DNA of 64,000 nucleotides from Cryomorphaceae bacterium (GCA_016124575.1 WGNM01000005.1:165688-229687), one strand, 5' to 3'; shown: positions 53,164 through 63,348, counted from the first letter of the stretch. The notes: generated from the sequence alone by a model not told the origin. A program made the numbers and translations.

Positions 53164-54059
53164 CCCCAAAAATGTCGGGCCAATCTGAAGGTGCTGGTAT
53201 GTGCATCTACAATGGTGCGTATATCGGGTGCATAGCCTCCGCCCATGGCGCATACAACGGGTAAGCTACGGTTTCGGCAGAATTCGAAAACATGGTGGTC
53301 GCGCATTCTACAGCCGTCCATACTTATGTTCAACCTACCAAGTTTATCGGCTGCGAGAATATCAACCCCGCATTGATAAAATACGAGGTCGGGCTGCGAT
53401 GATTCAACTACCTGAGTTAAATTTTCAGCCAATGTTTTCAGATAAACATCATCTGTTGTCCCGTCAAGCAACTCAATGTCGAGATCACTTTTTTCTTTAT
53501 GCAATGGATAGTTTTTCTCACCGTGCATAGAAAAGGTGAATATCCTCGGATCATCTTCAAATATGGAGGCTGTGCCGTTTCCTTGGTGGACGTCGAGATC
53601 GATGATTAATGCCCGATTGATGCTTTTTTGATTGAGAAGTATGTTGATTGCGATTGCAAAATCATTGAGCAGACAAAACCCTTCTCCGCGGTTGCGAAAA
53701 GCGTGGTGGGTGCCTCCGGCTATGTTTAACCCAATGCCGCTATCCAGCGCATGTAAAGCACATAACAACGTGCCACCCATGATGGTTATTTCTCGTTGGA
53801 TTAAAGATTCTGAGAAAGGGAATCCTGTGCGGCGGATTTCAGCAGGGGAGAGATTTCCCTGTAAAAGCTTTTCAAGATATAACGGCGAGTGAGTTAGTAA
53901 GATTTGTTCAACATCCACCCCGTGTGGGTGAAGAAAATCATCTTTTGAAACAATGCCTTCATATAGCAATTGCTCGCGCAAAAGATCGTACTTGATCATC
54001 GGGAAACGATGTCCGACTTGCAACGGATGATTGTAAAACGGATGCCAGGCGACTTTCAT
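53160..54059 (-). CDS. histone deacetylase superfamily (AcuC/AphA-like) hydrolase
   Basis: A 299-residue zinc hydrolase of the HDAC/acetylpolyamine amidohydrolase superfamily; bacterial members remove acetyl groups from proteins or polyamines. Motifs: GGTHHAF (His118-His119 catalytic pair), EGFCLLNDFAIA, IDLDVHQGNGT (154-163, metal Asp and His), GVDILAADKLGRLN (second metal Asp) and GGGY near the end (Tyr of the active site). Complete, cytoplasmic, no signal. Native substrate is unknown. It is convergent with ribA (four-base overlap) and 20 bases downstream of the T9SS protein gene, so it could be the last gene of that transcript. Confidence 0.92.
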   Translation of the reverse strand: MKVAWHPFYNHPLQVGHRFPMIKYDLLREQLLYEGIVSKDDFLHPHGVDVEQILLTHSPLYLEKLLQGNLSPAEIRRTGFPFSESLIQREITIMGGTLLCALHALDSGIGLNIAGGTHHAFRNRGEGFCLLNDFAIAINILLNQKSINRALIIDLDVHQGNGTASIFEDDPRIFTFSMHGEKNYPLHKEKSDLDIELLDGTTDDVYLKTLAENLTQVVESSQPDLVFYQCGVDILAADKLGRLNISMDGCRMRDHHVFEFCRNRSLPVVCAMGGGYAPDIRTIVDAHTSTFRLARHFWG

Positions 54060-54079
54060 TGCGCCGACAAAGATAGCTG

Positions 54080-55924
54080 TCAGCGTTTGATAAGTTGCTG
54101 ACGATTGAGGATTATACCATTACTTTCGAACTGAAGAATATAGTTGCCGCTAGACACCTCGCTAAGATCGATAATGTTTGTCGACGACCCCGCATCGATA
54201 TCCCAAACATCGCTCATAACCGCGCGGCCTTGCAGATCAAATGCAGTGAGTTCGATCATCATTTCTTTTGCAGCCTTTAGCTCACATGTAAATCGTCCTT
54301 TTCCTGGATTTGGGAAAACAGCAATGAGATCCAATTCGCTATTGTGCGTCAAACTGATGATATCGCTGTAACTATATTCACCATTGAAATCTGTTTGCTT
54401 GAGCCGATAGTAAGTCGTTCCGAACGGACGGTTTGAATCGTTGAAAATGTATGAGCTTTGCGTTGCTGAGGTTCCTGCACCTGTTACCATTCCTATTGAT
54501 TCGAAGTTTTCGATATCTGTTGAACGTTCTATATCGAAATGGCTATTGTTTAGTTCCGTTGCTGTAATCCAAAGCAATTCATTGCGGTCAGAAGCTACTT
54601 TTCCAGTAAAAGAAAGTAGTTCTATGGGAAGCAAAATCGCGCAATTCAGTGAAACCCCTGAAAGATCCCAGTGGAAGGTGTACGAGGTATTGTCGGCTGT
54701 GTAGTTGTCGATCAACATCACGTAGTACTTATTCAAATCGTCAGAAGATACAGTGATTGCTTCAACCCAAGCATCGCCGCTCGGTGGTTCACTTTCATCA
54801 CCAGCCCCTACTGTCAGGCCTGTATTTCCGTACACCCCGCTATATGAGCAGCGCAGAGGAGTTTCGTTAGGTGGACAAGGGACATCGTCGCTTGCAAACG
54901 GACCCCAGATAGCAAAATCGTAATCGATGCCATTGGAGGGTTCGAGTGTAAAACCAATTGTCCCTTCGGAGACAGGCGAGAAGACATACCAAGAAGATTG
55001 ATTTTCGCCATTGAGGCAGCCTTGGTTGGTGGCGTTCAAATCTTGGGTGTTTCCGTAGTCGCCATTGTTACCATCAAAGGTATCGTCGCTGCAGAGTGTT
55101 ATTGAACCACCACAGTCTTTGTTGCCATCTGGAGTGGAGGTTACACAGGTTATTTCGAGATTGAAATTGCCGCTTTGGCTGCTGTTTCCGTGTGCCAAAA
55201 TGAAGTATTCGATGCCTGCCGATGTTAGCAAAGTCACATAGCCGTCGTCTCCGCATCCGCTGCTGCTGCCGCCTTCACAAATCAGTGCATTGCATGTTCC
55301 TGAGAAGACACTGATTTTACTGTTGTAGCTGGTTCCGTTACACATTGAAAATGTAACTTCTTCGCCTGTACCAATGAACAAGTACCACACCGCTGGTGCG
55401 GAAATAGACGTCCCACAATTGGCCAAACTTTCAGTGCTTGCCCCTGTCGTAGTGCCTGAAACAAAGTCTCCGCAGCTCACAGCAATGGCATTTTGACAAA
55501 TATCATTGTTGTTGCCAGAACCGCTCGATGAAACCCAGGTCAATGTTAAGTTTGCTCCACAAGAATTGTATCCTGTGCAATCCCACTCATCAATAAGCAC
55601 GCGAACGGTACCAGTAAATGTAGCATTCCATGATATAAATGATTGCCAACCGCAATAATCGTCGTTGAAGGCGATCAGACTTCCATTTGAATCGCTGTAA
55701 AGTGTTATTAATGTATCCCAATCGCCACCGCAAGTGGAAAACTCATATGTTTCGCCGGTTACAACATCTACAGTATAGTATCTGCCGCCTCTCACGCATG
55801 ATTTTGTGTCCGAATCTCCTTCTGATGTTAGCGAAAAAGTGCCGTCGAAGGTGTTGTCATTGTTGCATTGAGCAACAGAATGAACATGCCACAACGCAAG
55901 AAATATGATAGCTAAGTATCTCAT
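54080..55924 (-). CDS. T9SS-secreted protein with PPC-like domains
   Basis: A 614-residue protein with a signal peptide (about 1-18, SVAQ). Two ~120-residue beta-sandwich domains, one with TFSLTSEGDSDTKSCVRGGRYYTVDV and one with NAIAVSCGDFVSGTTTGAS, look like the PPC/DUF domains common in secreted Bacteroidota proteins; a third (ITLCSDDTFDGNNGDYG, IDYDFAIWGPF) resembles a PKD-like or flanking domain. Before the end comes the Fn3-like segment LPIELLSFTGKV ... NNSHFDIERSTD ... YYRLKQTDFNG, then the T9SS type A sorting domain (VFPNPGKGRFTCEL, ending RQQLIKR). No catalytic domain is recognised. Overlaps the upstream gene by four bases. Confidence 0.83.
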   Translation of the reverse strand: MRYLAIIFLALWHVHSVAQCNNDNTFDGTFSLTSEGDSDTKSCVRGGRYYTVDVVTGETYEFSTCGGDWDTLITLYSDSNGSLIAFNDDYCGWQSFISWNATFTGTVRVLIDEWDCTGYNSCGANLTLTWVSSSGSGNNNDICQNAIAVSCGDFVSGTTTGASTESLANCGTSISAPAVWYLFIGTGEEVTFSMCNGTSYNSKISVFSGTCNALICEGGSSSGCGDDGYVTLLTSAGIEYFILAHGNSSQSGNFNLEITCVTSTPDGNKDCGGSITLCSDDTFDGNNGDYGNTQDLNATNQGCLNGENQSSWYVFSPVSEGTIGFTLEPSNGIDYDFAIWGPFASDDVPCPPNETPLRCSYSGVYGNTGLTVGAGDESEPPSGDAWVEAITVSSDDLNKYYVMLIDNYTADNTSYTFHWDLSGVSLNCAILLPIELLSFTGKVASDRNELLWITATELNNSHFDIERSTDIENFESIGMVTGAGTSATQSSYIFNDSNRPFGTTYYRLKQTDFNGEYSYSDIISLTHNSELDLIAVFPNPGKGRFTCELKAAKEMMIELTAFDLQGRAVMSDVWDIDAGSSTNIIDLSEVSSGNYILQFESNGIILNRQQLIKR

Positions 55925-56397
55925 TCTATAATTATTACATTTTCATTTTCCAGTTCCGCTCGCGCGCGGATGGTCATTGTGGACCATTCTTGTGAAGTAA
56001 CAAATAGTATGTTCTCCATCTCAATACCACGAAAATCAGCCCATCTATTTCTCACTTTTTCAAGTGTGTATGGATGGCTAATCTTAACACCTTCAGCGAA
56101 TAGTGGTGTTATGAGTGCTACAAAACGTCCTTGAGTATTTAGTGATTGAAGAATGCTAATCCACGGCATTTCTTGTCGACTCATGATTTGTATGACACGG
56201 TCGTCGACTTCAATGGTGCATGAAATGGGGTGAGAGATGTGGCCGCGAATGTCATCAATTACTTCTTTGTAATCAGACATCTCCGTAGGGCCAATCAAAC
56301 GTATGGTATGTGTTTGATAACCATTTTCCTGCGATAGAGCAACGATATTACACTGCAACAGGGTGAATAGAAAAACGATAGTCAACAATTTGTACAT
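55921..56397 (-). CDS. hypothetical exported protein
   Basis: A 158-residue protein with a signal peptide (MYKLLTIVFLFTLLQCNIVALSQ). The mature part has a SHPISCTIEVDDRVIQIMSRQEMPW segment and later EGVKISHPYTLEKVRNRWADFRG; no family is recognised. Its stop overlaps the start of the T9SS protein gene (ATGA), so the two are translationally coupled and probably act together at the envelope. The ATG at 56397 is preferred over the GTG one codon earlier. Confidence 0.65.
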   Translation of the reverse strand: MYKLLTIVFLFTLLQCNIVALSQENGYQTHTIRLIGPTEMSDYKEVIDDIRGHISHPISCTIEVDDRVIQIMSRQEMPWISILQSLNTQGRFVALITPLFAEGVKISHPYTLEKVRNRWADFRGIEMENILFVTSQEWSTMTIRARAELENENVIIIE

Positions 56398-56485
56398 CAC
56401 GATGGTTTGTCATGATATACGGGGGGCTAAATCACTTTGTTTTTAGAAAGTGCTGATAATAAGAGAGTTTAGGAATTGTCCTACA

Positions 56486-57991
56486 CTACAAATACAAGGC
56501 ATGCATCAATTCCATTCCTACAATTGCACCTATTGTTCCTACTGCATATCCAAGTATTGCGAGTAAAACACCAACGGGTGCCAAAGCAGGTGAGAAGGCA
56601 GAAGCTACGATAGGGGCAGAGGCAGCACCACCGACGTTCGCTTGGCTGCCGACGGCAACGAAAAAGAAGGGTGCTTTCACAAGTTTGGCAACAATGAGCA
56701 AAATGGTGATGTGCACAAGCATCCAGATGATGCCGATTAGAATCACAGCCCAATACTTGTCCCAATCTTCTATCAATCGCACGATGTTTATTTTCATGCC
56801 GATGGTGGCTACGAGGACGTATAGCAGCATGCTACCGATTTTAGATGCCCCAGCGCCTTCGTAATTACGCGCTTTTGTAAATGAGAAAAGGATGCCTACA
56901 ATTGTCGCAACGATCACGATCCAGAAAAAAGATTTTTCTATTGAGCTAAGGTAAATGACCAAAGAGTCAGGATTTGCTTTGAGGATGGCAGCGAATGTGT
57001 CGTGGAAGTAGGTTGAAGCAAAATCGGCAACCAGATGTGCTATTGCAACACCCCCAAAAGCAATTCCGATGATTATTGAGATGTCGGTAAACGATGGAAT
57101 GCGCGCAATGCCCTCATTGTAGTCTTCGATTTTCTTTTTCAATGCATCGATCGAGCTGCTATCTGCTTTCAATTTCCTATCCATGACGACGCTCATGCCA
57201 GCCCCAACAAGCAAAAAGGCCATCCAGATATTGGCGACGAAAATATCGACAATCAACATGGCCGAAAACTGGGTTTCAGGGGTGTCGCTAATTTCTTTCA
57301 AAGCTGTTTGATTCGCTCCTCCGCCAATCCAACTCCCACACACTGTTGAAAGTCCACGCCAGAACTCACTATTCATATTCGTAAGCAATGTGCCATCCGG
57401 ATATGTGCTTGTAAAATCAAGGTTTACAGGTGAAAGATCTACTACAGATGTGTGTGTAGTTGCATCTACGCTGTATTCGTAAATGGTATCAACCTTGAAT
57501 TTCTCTCCGTCAGGCATGAGCAATACATCGTCGCCAGCTATTGAATTGCCCGACTGCAGGGTGATGTGGTTTAGTCTGCTCGGCGACAACTCTCCAGCTA
57601 GTGTGACCTCGGGAGCCATAATAGATGGTTGTATGGCACCAACGATTAAAAGTGCTACAGGTCCCCCCACTACAATCCCTATTGTAGCCGTGAAAAACAT
57701 GATCAAAGCCTTCGGTCCCAGTCCGATGATGCCTTTCAAATCGATGCTCAAACACAGCAATACCAAACTTGCAGGCAAAAGATAGTTGGAAGCGACTGGA
57801 TAAAGAGCAGAAGCCTCCCCATCTACAATGCCTGCCGAATTGTAAATGGCAGGTACGAAGTAACACATCAAAAGCGTTGGGACGTATTTGTAGAATTTTT
57901 TTGTCTTCGGATGATGGGAAGAATAAAAGATGATTGCCAATGTGGCCATCAATAATCCGAGTACAACGGCGTCATTCGTAAGTGGGAACAT
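56486..57991 (-). CDS. DUF819 family integral membrane protein with large insert
   Basis: A 501-residue inner-membrane protein of the DUF819 (YjcL-like) family, with about ten membrane segments: FLLPASLVLLCL-like and GPKALIMFFTATIGIVVGGPVALLIVG early, GGGANQTALKEIS in the middle, and FFVAVGSQANVGGAASAPIVASAF near the end, which are hallmark stretches. Function unknown; a transporter is plausible by topology. Unlike most members it carries an extra ~85-residue polar segment (about 122-208: PEVTLAGELSPSRLNHITLQ, DGEKFKVDTIYEYSVDATT) between two membrane segments, presumably outside. Monocistronic. Confidence 0.88.
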   Translation of the reverse strand: MFPLTNDAVVLGLLMATLAIIFYSSHHPKTKKFYKYVPTLLMCYFVPAIYNSAGIVDGEASALYPVASNYLLPASLVLLCLSIDLKGIIGLGPKALIMFFTATIGIVVGGPVALLIVGAIQPSIMAPEVTLAGELSPSRLNHITLQSGNSIAGDDVLLMPDGEKFKVDTIYEYSVDATTHTSVVDLSPVNLDFTSTYPDGTLLTNMNSEFWRGLSTVCGSWIGGGANQTALKEISDTPETQFSAMLIVDIFVANIWMAFLLVGAGMSVVMDRKLKADSSSIDALKKKIEDYNEGIARIPSFTDISIIIGIAFGGVAIAHLVADFASTYFHDTFAAILKANPDSLVIYLSSIEKSFFWIVIVATIVGILFSFTKARNYEGAGASKIGSMLLYVLVATIGMKINIVRLIEDWDKYWAVILIGIIWMLVHITILLIVAKLVKAPFFFVAVGSQANVGGAASAPIVASAFSPALAPVGVLLAILGYAVGTIGAIVGMELMHALYL

Positions 57992-58110
57992 AGTTGAGTA
58001 TATAAGTGTCCGAAGATAAGAACTTCAATTTTAAAGCAAGAATTCGAAAATACTATGTACATCAGACCAATTTTCTACCTTCGTTTAATATTGACCAAAT
58101 AACCAAAACC

Positions 58111-59109
58111 ATGAAGTTTATTAAAATCATTTTGATCATCATACTCATACCAGTAGTGGCATGGCTGATCATCTGTGCTGTAGCACCATCTAAAATGGAG
58201 TTCGAAGTTTCAAAAGAAATGGCCGTTGAGCCAGCAGTAGTCTTTAAAGAAATTTCAGATTTTCGAAACTGGGAAGCTTGGAATCCATGGGCTGCGATGG
58301 ATAGCACAACCGTAAATTCATACTCTGGTCCAAAAAGTGGCCTGGGCACACGCATGGATTGGACAGGTGATTTGCTGGGGTCAGGATCTCAGGAAATTAT
58401 TGAAGAGACAAAAAACGAATTCGTTAAAGTGCGCTTGCTATTCAATGATTTTCCAGGAGAGAATTTCGCAAACTGGAAATTGGAGAAGGTAGCTGGAGGT
58501 ACAAATGTAACATGGACATTCGACGGCGGTGAAATTCCGTTCTTGTTCCGCGGGTTTTCAGTCCTTTTTGGAAAAGAATCTTTAGTTGAAAATTACAACA
58601 GCGGTTTGAATGGATTGAAAGCTGTGGTGGAAGCCAAGCCAGTTATGGAACCAACTGTAGAAACTATATCAGATACTTGGTATATCGGAGTCTCGATGGA
58701 CAATATTACCGAGGCTGATTTATCAGGTGGTAATGTTCATGGTCCGGCTTTCGGCAAAATCATGGAGTTTTTAGCAGGTGAAGGTGTAGATGCATCGGGC
58801 ATGCCTATCACCATTGTTAGACGTCATTCAGAAGAATCAATGGATCTTACTTTTGCCATTCCTGTTGCAGATAGCATTGCTGGTTCATCGGAATTAATTG
58901 TTTCGAAAATACCAGGTGGAAAGGCGATGTCAACAATTCATTACGGCAGTTATGAAAGCTCTGGCGAAACATGGTATGCAATAGGAGACTATATCGAAGG
59001 GAATGGTGTGGCAGTGCGTTACTTCCCTTACGAGATTTACTTGAATGACCCCGATTCAGTGGCTGAATCTGAGATTATGACCAAGATTGTTTTCCCGGTT
59101 GCGGATTAG
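58111..59109 (+). CDS. SRPBCC / GyrI-like two-domain membrane-anchored protein
   Basis: A 332-residue protein with one N-terminal membrane segment (MKFIKIILIIILIPVVAWLI), an SRPBCC (START-like) domain at about 30-170 (MAVEPAVVFKEISDFRNWEAWNPWAAMD, and GTNVTWTFDGG), and a GyrI-like effector-binding domain at about 180-330 (GPAFGKIMEFLAGEGVDASG, GGKAMSTIHYGSYESSGETWYAI, FPYEIYLNDPDSV). This fusion occurs in many Bacteroidota; it probably binds a hydrophobic small molecule at the inner membrane, function not known. Start at 58111 rather than an upstream GTG because the membrane segment begins there. The 119 bases to the divergent DUF819 gene must hold both promoters. Confidence 0.85.
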   Translation: MKFIKIILIIILIPVVAWLIICAVAPSKMEFEVSKEMAVEPAVVFKEISDFRNWEAWNPWAAMDSTTVNSYSGPKSGLGTRMDWTGDLLGSGSQEIIEETKNEFVKVRLLFNDFPGENFANWKLEKVAGGTNVTWTFDGGEIPFLFRGFSVLFGKESLVENYNSGLNGLKAVVEAKPVMEPTVETISDTWYIGVSMDNITEADLSGGNVHGPAFGKIMEFLAGEGVDASGMPITIVRRHSEESMDLTFAIPVADSIAGSSELIVSKIPGGKAMSTIHYGSYESSGETWYAIGDYIEGNGVAVRYFPYEIYLNDPDSVAESEIMTKIVFPVAD

Positions 59110-59129
59110 AATTTTTGAAAATATTGGGA

Positions 59130-59172
59130 ATCGAAAAGCCCACCCCGCGTTAGCGAGGTGGGCCTTTCTTTG
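59130..59172. terminator. terminator between convergent genes
   Basis: AAGCCCACCCCGC-GTTA-GCGAGGTGGGCCTT: a GC-rich stem with TTTCTTT on the plus side and TTTTCGATTCCC on the minus side; it can serve the SRPBCC gene and, less well, the protease gene. Confidence 0.75.
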
Positions 59173-59199
59173 ACCAAGTAAATTGGTCTCCACCCTATA

Positions 59200-62100
59200 T
59201 CATTTAATGATCAACTTCTCTTCAACTACATCTCCCTGTAGGCGGATTTTTAGGAAATAAATTCCCGCAGAAAGTCTGTTACGGAATTGGTATGTAAGCG
59301 ACTCTTTACGAGCCAATGTAGATAGTGTTGTGTTTTCAATTAGTTTACCGCTTCCGTCGTAAACTTCTAGGTCTATTACGTGTGCACTAGATGGAAGGTT
59401 TCGGAAATTGAAAGAAATATTTTCTCCATCGTTTGGATTTGGGTAGATACTTACCTCAAATCCACCATGGACGTCTGTTGTTACACTTTGAGCATTTTCG
59501 TAGGTCAACGTGCATGTGCTGCCCCAAGCACCCCAAACTTCGCCAACGGCAGCGCGGACGCGAATGCCATAGGTTTCTCCAATGATCAGATCATCGGCGT
59601 TTGTAAGATTGAAAAGGTTCATAAAGCTGGTGTAAACGATTTGATCGTTTCCAGCAGTAAACTGCCATTCGTAGCGATCGGCACCAGGTACGTTGTTGCA
59701 TTGAATCATATTGCCGGCTAGCATAACACCTGCTGAACAATCCGAATTGGAAATACTTGTCTGTGGGATGTTGTCAGACATGCTGATCAAACAAGCTTCT
59801 CCCCAATCAGACCAGATTTCACTTTCGTTGAGTACACGCAGCATAACACTCATGGTCATGTCGTACGTCAGGTTTGGAACAGTGCTCAACATGAAGTTCG
59901 GGTTGCTGCCCAATGTGTATTCGTCGCTGAAAGCGCCTGAGGCTATGTTGCTAAATCGCCATTGATACATGCTTGCACCATCTACTGGGATGCATGAAAT
60001 TGTTTGCGTCATCTGCAATCCGCTGGCGCCGCAACTTGCAGCATCCAACATGGTTGGCTCGGGAGCTTGATCACAGTTGTATGGGATGCTAATAGTGGCA
60101 TTGGTTGAGCAACCATTGTCGTCGGTAACTGTAACGACATAAGCGCCAGAACTAGCGTTCGATAACATTTGATTGTTGCTGCCGTTCGACCATGAATAGG
60201 TGTAGTTGCCTGTTCCTCCCATGGCATTCACGATGGCTTCACCATCCATTCCTGCGCAGCTTTCGCTTTGAGAAACCAGGGCAGAAGCACTTATTTCAGA
60301 AGGCTCAATGATTTGAATCGATTCTTCTGCGTTACATCCATGGCTATCGGTGATAACGAGGGTATATTCTCCAACGCCCAATCCTGAAATGTTCTCTGCT
60401 TGTTCTCCGTTGCTCCAACTAAATGCATACGGTGCTGTTCCGCCGGTGGCTGTTGCGCTTGCGGTTCCATCATCGTTTCCAAAACACGAAATATCAGATT
60501 TGAAAATTGCCAAGTTCATTTGACTCGGTTCGATGAGTGTAACTTGCGCGCTGCCCGAGCATCCATCGCTATCTATTACATTGAGTGTGTATGTGCCAGG
60601 TCCTCTTCCAGATATAGATGTTCCTGTGTTTCCTGTGCTCCATGAATAAGTGTAAGGTATATTTCCTCCACTCACTGTTGCTGTTGCACTGCCGTCGTTC
60701 ATTCCGAAACAGGAGATTTGTCCGGCATTAATGTTCACGTTCAACTGATTGGTTTCAGTAATGGTGAAGTTTTGAATAGACGAACAACCATTGCCATCTG
60801 TAGTCGTTACGCTGTAACTTCCTGCATCAAGGTTGCTAATGGTACTTCCTGTTTGTCCGGTGCTCCAACTGTTTGTATAAGGTGGTGTTCCACCCATTGA
60901 ACTGATACTGGCTGATCCCGGTTGTCCGTTACATGAAATGTTGTTCGCGGTCAAATTTGGCACCAACACTGTTGGCTGCGATATAGAAAAGCTGCTTGTT
61001 TTAGCACATCCATTGGCGTCAGTAGCTGTTGCCTGATAGTTGCCCGGCGTTAATGAAACGATGTTGTTTCCATTCTGTCCGTTGCTCCACGACAAATTGA
61101 TGCTTCCTGTACCTCCCGAAGTAATAGCAGATGCTGATCCATTGGCTGCGCCATTGCAGGTTATGTTGACGGGTGTAACAGACAAGTTAACATTGGTAGG
61201 TTGTGTAACGTTCGCAGTGGCTTGCTGACTGCAAGAGTTGCTGTTGGTTACGGTTACGGTATATGATCCAGCGCCCACATTCGATAGCGTCGCGCCTGAT
61301 TGTCCGTTGCTCCATGAATAACTGAATCCATTGCCACCGCTTGCGGTTACCGTTGCACTTCCATTCGAACCTCCATTGCAGCTGACAGAAGAAATTGAGG
61401 TCGAAAGTGTCGGTTTCGGATGAATTGTTAAATAGGATGTCTTTGTTTCTACATCGCTTCCAGCTCCATTCGATGCTGTGAGCGTCACAGCATAGGTGCC
61501 AGCCGATGCATAGGTAATGTTTTGTGGATTCGCAACAGATGAACTTGATGGACTACCACCAGGGAAGCTCCATGTCCATGCGGTTGGAGAACCCAAACTC
61601 AAATCACTGAAATTTACTGTGTTTCCTGCGCAAGTTGATGTTGCACTAGCAGCAAAGTTGGCGGTTGGAGTTGTCTCGGTGTTCACATATTCGACACAGA
61701 AATTGTGGACGGCTTCTAACCCGAAGTTTCCTCCGCCGTTTGCGAGAACAACTCCGTCATCGTCTGTAAGACTATAGGTGCCGTTTATGAGCGACATGCC
61801 ATCACCGTAGGTGTCGTAAACATGCAGTGTGTAGCAATCGCTTGGCATACAGACATTGGAACTAAATACAGCACCTTGGTTTGAGTTGTTGTATGGTCCG
61901 CCACTGGCAACCACATCGCCATCAAGTTTGATGTCCCAAGACGTTTCAGCACCAAAGTAATCAAGCGTAACCGTCATGGTTACGCCAACGCCTGTTGCGA
62001 CGGTGAAATTTTTGGTGTTCTCATCGTTGCCATTGTTTTGATCAGCAACGCCATTTGGGTTTGTGATCCAAGCATTGAAGGTGTGACTGCCGAAGTTGGT

Positions 62101-63336
62101 CGCAACTTGAGGAAGTGCTACATCTGTGCTAGATCCGCTAGCTAAACTACCTGTCCATGCATACGTTTGAGTGCCTATGTTATCAACGTTGTAGTTAAAT
62201 GTAACCGATGTGAGCGTTGAAGATCCGAAGTTTGTAAGCGTAACATTTGGTTGGAAAGTGCTATTGCATCCGCTGGCAGCCGGCGCATTGACGGACGTGA
62301 TACCCGCGTCGTTACTGGTGACAGGCACACATCCGAAAGAGGTTGTTAGTGAAAGTCGCTGCGTCAAAAGCGTATTTCGCATCCTGTCTTTTTGTCCTTG
62401 CGAAAACATGTCTCTGCAGCTCTCAGGAGTATAGTCCATATAGTTTTCAACCTGTTGAGTGCCACTGCAAGCTGGATTTCCACAGCTCGATGCGAGAATG
62501 GTAGGAGGGGTGTCGCATACCCGGTCGCCTTGTGTTGTGCAATTCGATTCAGATGTGCAATCGTTTGTTAAGTGGAAGGTATGGTACAAACCGAAAAAAT
62601 GCCCGACTTCGTGAGAAAGCGTTCTGTTGAGTGCGGTGCTTGGCTTGATGTTTCCAGTTGTCCCAACTGCGTTGTGCAGCATTACAATTCCGTCGATTGG
62701 ATTGTTGATTGGGAAATAGGCGAAACCTTGAATCCCGCTTGAAGCGTTGTTGTCTTCAATTTCGTTGACGACCCAAATATTGATGTATTGTTCTCTTGGC
62801 CAGGTCGACAGTGCTTTTACAGTTGCTTCATCAGCGCCTACTGATCCCGTTGCACGGATGCCTTGTTCTGCGTAGTTCGGAATCGAAGAACCATCTACAC
62901 GGACAATTCCCGTAGTTGAGTTTCCACTTGGATCGCGGCTAGCGAGGCAGAATTCAAATCCGACATCTACACCATTTCCATCGCCATTGGAACCAGCAAT
63001 TTTTCGAAAATCTTCGTTCAAGGCGTCAATGGCACTGAAGATCTGTGCATCAGAAATGTTTGAACTTTGTCCGATTGGCTCGCCTTCATGAATGATGTGA
63101 AAGACGACAGGGAAGACATAGATTGTTTCATCTCTGTCACCACTTTCAGCTTGCTGATTCGCGAGTTGAAGCATGCGTTGTTCGAAGTTGAACCACGAAC
63201 GCTGATAAAGGGTGTCTGATTCAACCAGTTGCTCATGTCGATGTCCGGAGGCACATGGTGCAACTTCCGATTGTCCAAAAACGCTACCAACCATTATGGT
63301 AAATAGCAAAATCAGAATTGATGTCTTCATTTTCAT
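59200..63336 (-). CDS. secreted M43-family metalloprotease with PKD, SprB repeats and T9SS end
   Basis: A 1378-residue protein with signal peptide MKMKTSILILLFTIMVGSVFG. The pappalysin/cytophagalysin (M43) peptidase domain covers about 70-325: zinc motif HEVGHFFGLYH (242-252) and Met-turn YMDYTPESC. Then a CARDB-like domain (NDAGITSVNAPAAS), a jellyroll region (VTLDYFGAETSWDIKLDG), a PKD domain (FAASATSTCAGNTVNFSDL, FPGGSPSSS), six SprB-type repeats (SCNGGSNGSATVTASGG, YSWSNGQSG pattern, as in the SprB gliding adhesin), two fibronectin-like segments, and a T9SS type A sorting domain (VSIYPNPNDGENISFNF, ending EKLIIK). It digests protein outside the cell. Start at 63336 is chosen because GGAGG stands 8 nt upstream. 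Confidence 0.92.
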   Translation of the reverse strand: MKMKTSILILLFTIMVGSVFGQSEVAPCASGHRHEQLVESDTLYQRSWFNFEQRMLQLANQQAESGDRDETIYVFPVVFHIIHEGEPIGQSSNISDAQIFSAIDALNEDFRKIAGSNGDGNGVDVGFEFCLASRDPSGNSTTGIVRVDGSSIPNYAEQGIRATGSVGADEATVKALSTWPREQYINIWVVNEIEDNNASSGIQGFAYFPINNPIDGIVMLHNAVGTTGNIKPSTALNRTLSHEVGHFFGLYHTFHLTNDCTSESNCTTQGDRVCDTPPTILASSCGNPACSGTQQVENYMDYTPESCRDMFSQGQKDRMRNTLLTQRLSLTTSFGCVPVTSNDAGITSVNAPAASGCNSTFQPNVTLTNFGSSTLTSVTFNYNVDNIGTQTYAWTGSLASGSSTDVALPQVATNFGSHTFNAWITNPNGVADQNNGNDENTKNFTVATGVGVTMTVTLDYFGAETSWDIKLDGDVVASGGPYNNSNQGAVFSSNVCMPSDCYTLHVYDTYGDGMSLINGTYSLTDDDGVVLANGGGNFGLEAVHNFCVEYVNTETTPTANFAASATSTCAGNTVNFSDLSLGSPTAWTWSFPGGSPSSSSVANPQNITYASAGTYAVTLTASNGAGSDVETKTSYLTIHPKPTLSTSISSVSCNGGSNGSATVTASGGNGFSYSWSNGQSGATLSNVGAGSYTVTVTNSNSCSQQATANVTQPTNVNLSVTPVNITCNGAANGSASAITSGGTGSINLSWSNGQNGNNIVSLTPGNYQATATDANGCAKTSSFSISQPTVLVPNLTANNISCNGQPGSASISSMGGTPPYTNSWSTGQTGSTISNLDAGSYSVTTTDGNGCSSIQNFTITETNQLNVNINAGQISCFGMNDGSATATVSGGNIPYTYSWSTGNTGTSISGRGPGTYTLNVIDSDGCSGSAQVTLIEPSQMNLAIFKSDISCFGNDDGTASATATGGTAPYAFSWSNGEQAENISGLGVGEYTLVITDSHGCNAEESIQIIEPSEISASALVSQSESCAGMDGEAIVNAMGGTGNYTYSWSNGSNNQMLSNASSGAYVVTVTDDNGCSTNATISIPYNCDQAPEPTMLDAASCGASGLQMTQTISCIPVDGASMYQWRFSNIASGAFSDEYTLGSNPNFMLSTVPNLTYDMTMSVMLRVLNESEIWSDWGEACLISMSDNIPQTSISNSDCSAGVMLAGNMIQCNNVPGADRYEWQFTAGNDQIVYTSFMNLFNLTNADDLIIGETYGIRVRAAVGEVWGAWGSTCTLTYENAQSVTTDVHGGFEVSIYPNPNDGENISFNFRNLPSSAHVIDLEVYDGSGKLIENTTLSTLARKESLTYQFRNRLSAGIYFLKIRLQGDVVEEKLIIK

Positions 63337-63343
63337 AACGCTT

Positions 63344-63348
63344 TCCTC
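63344..63348 (-). promoter_or_regulatory. Shine-Dalgarno site before the M43 protease gene
   Basis: GGAGG (part of ATGGAGGAAAGCGTT) precedes the ATG at 63336 by about 7-8 nt; unusual for this genome. It argues that translation starts at 63336 and not at the in-frame ATG at 63351. Confidence 0.55.
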
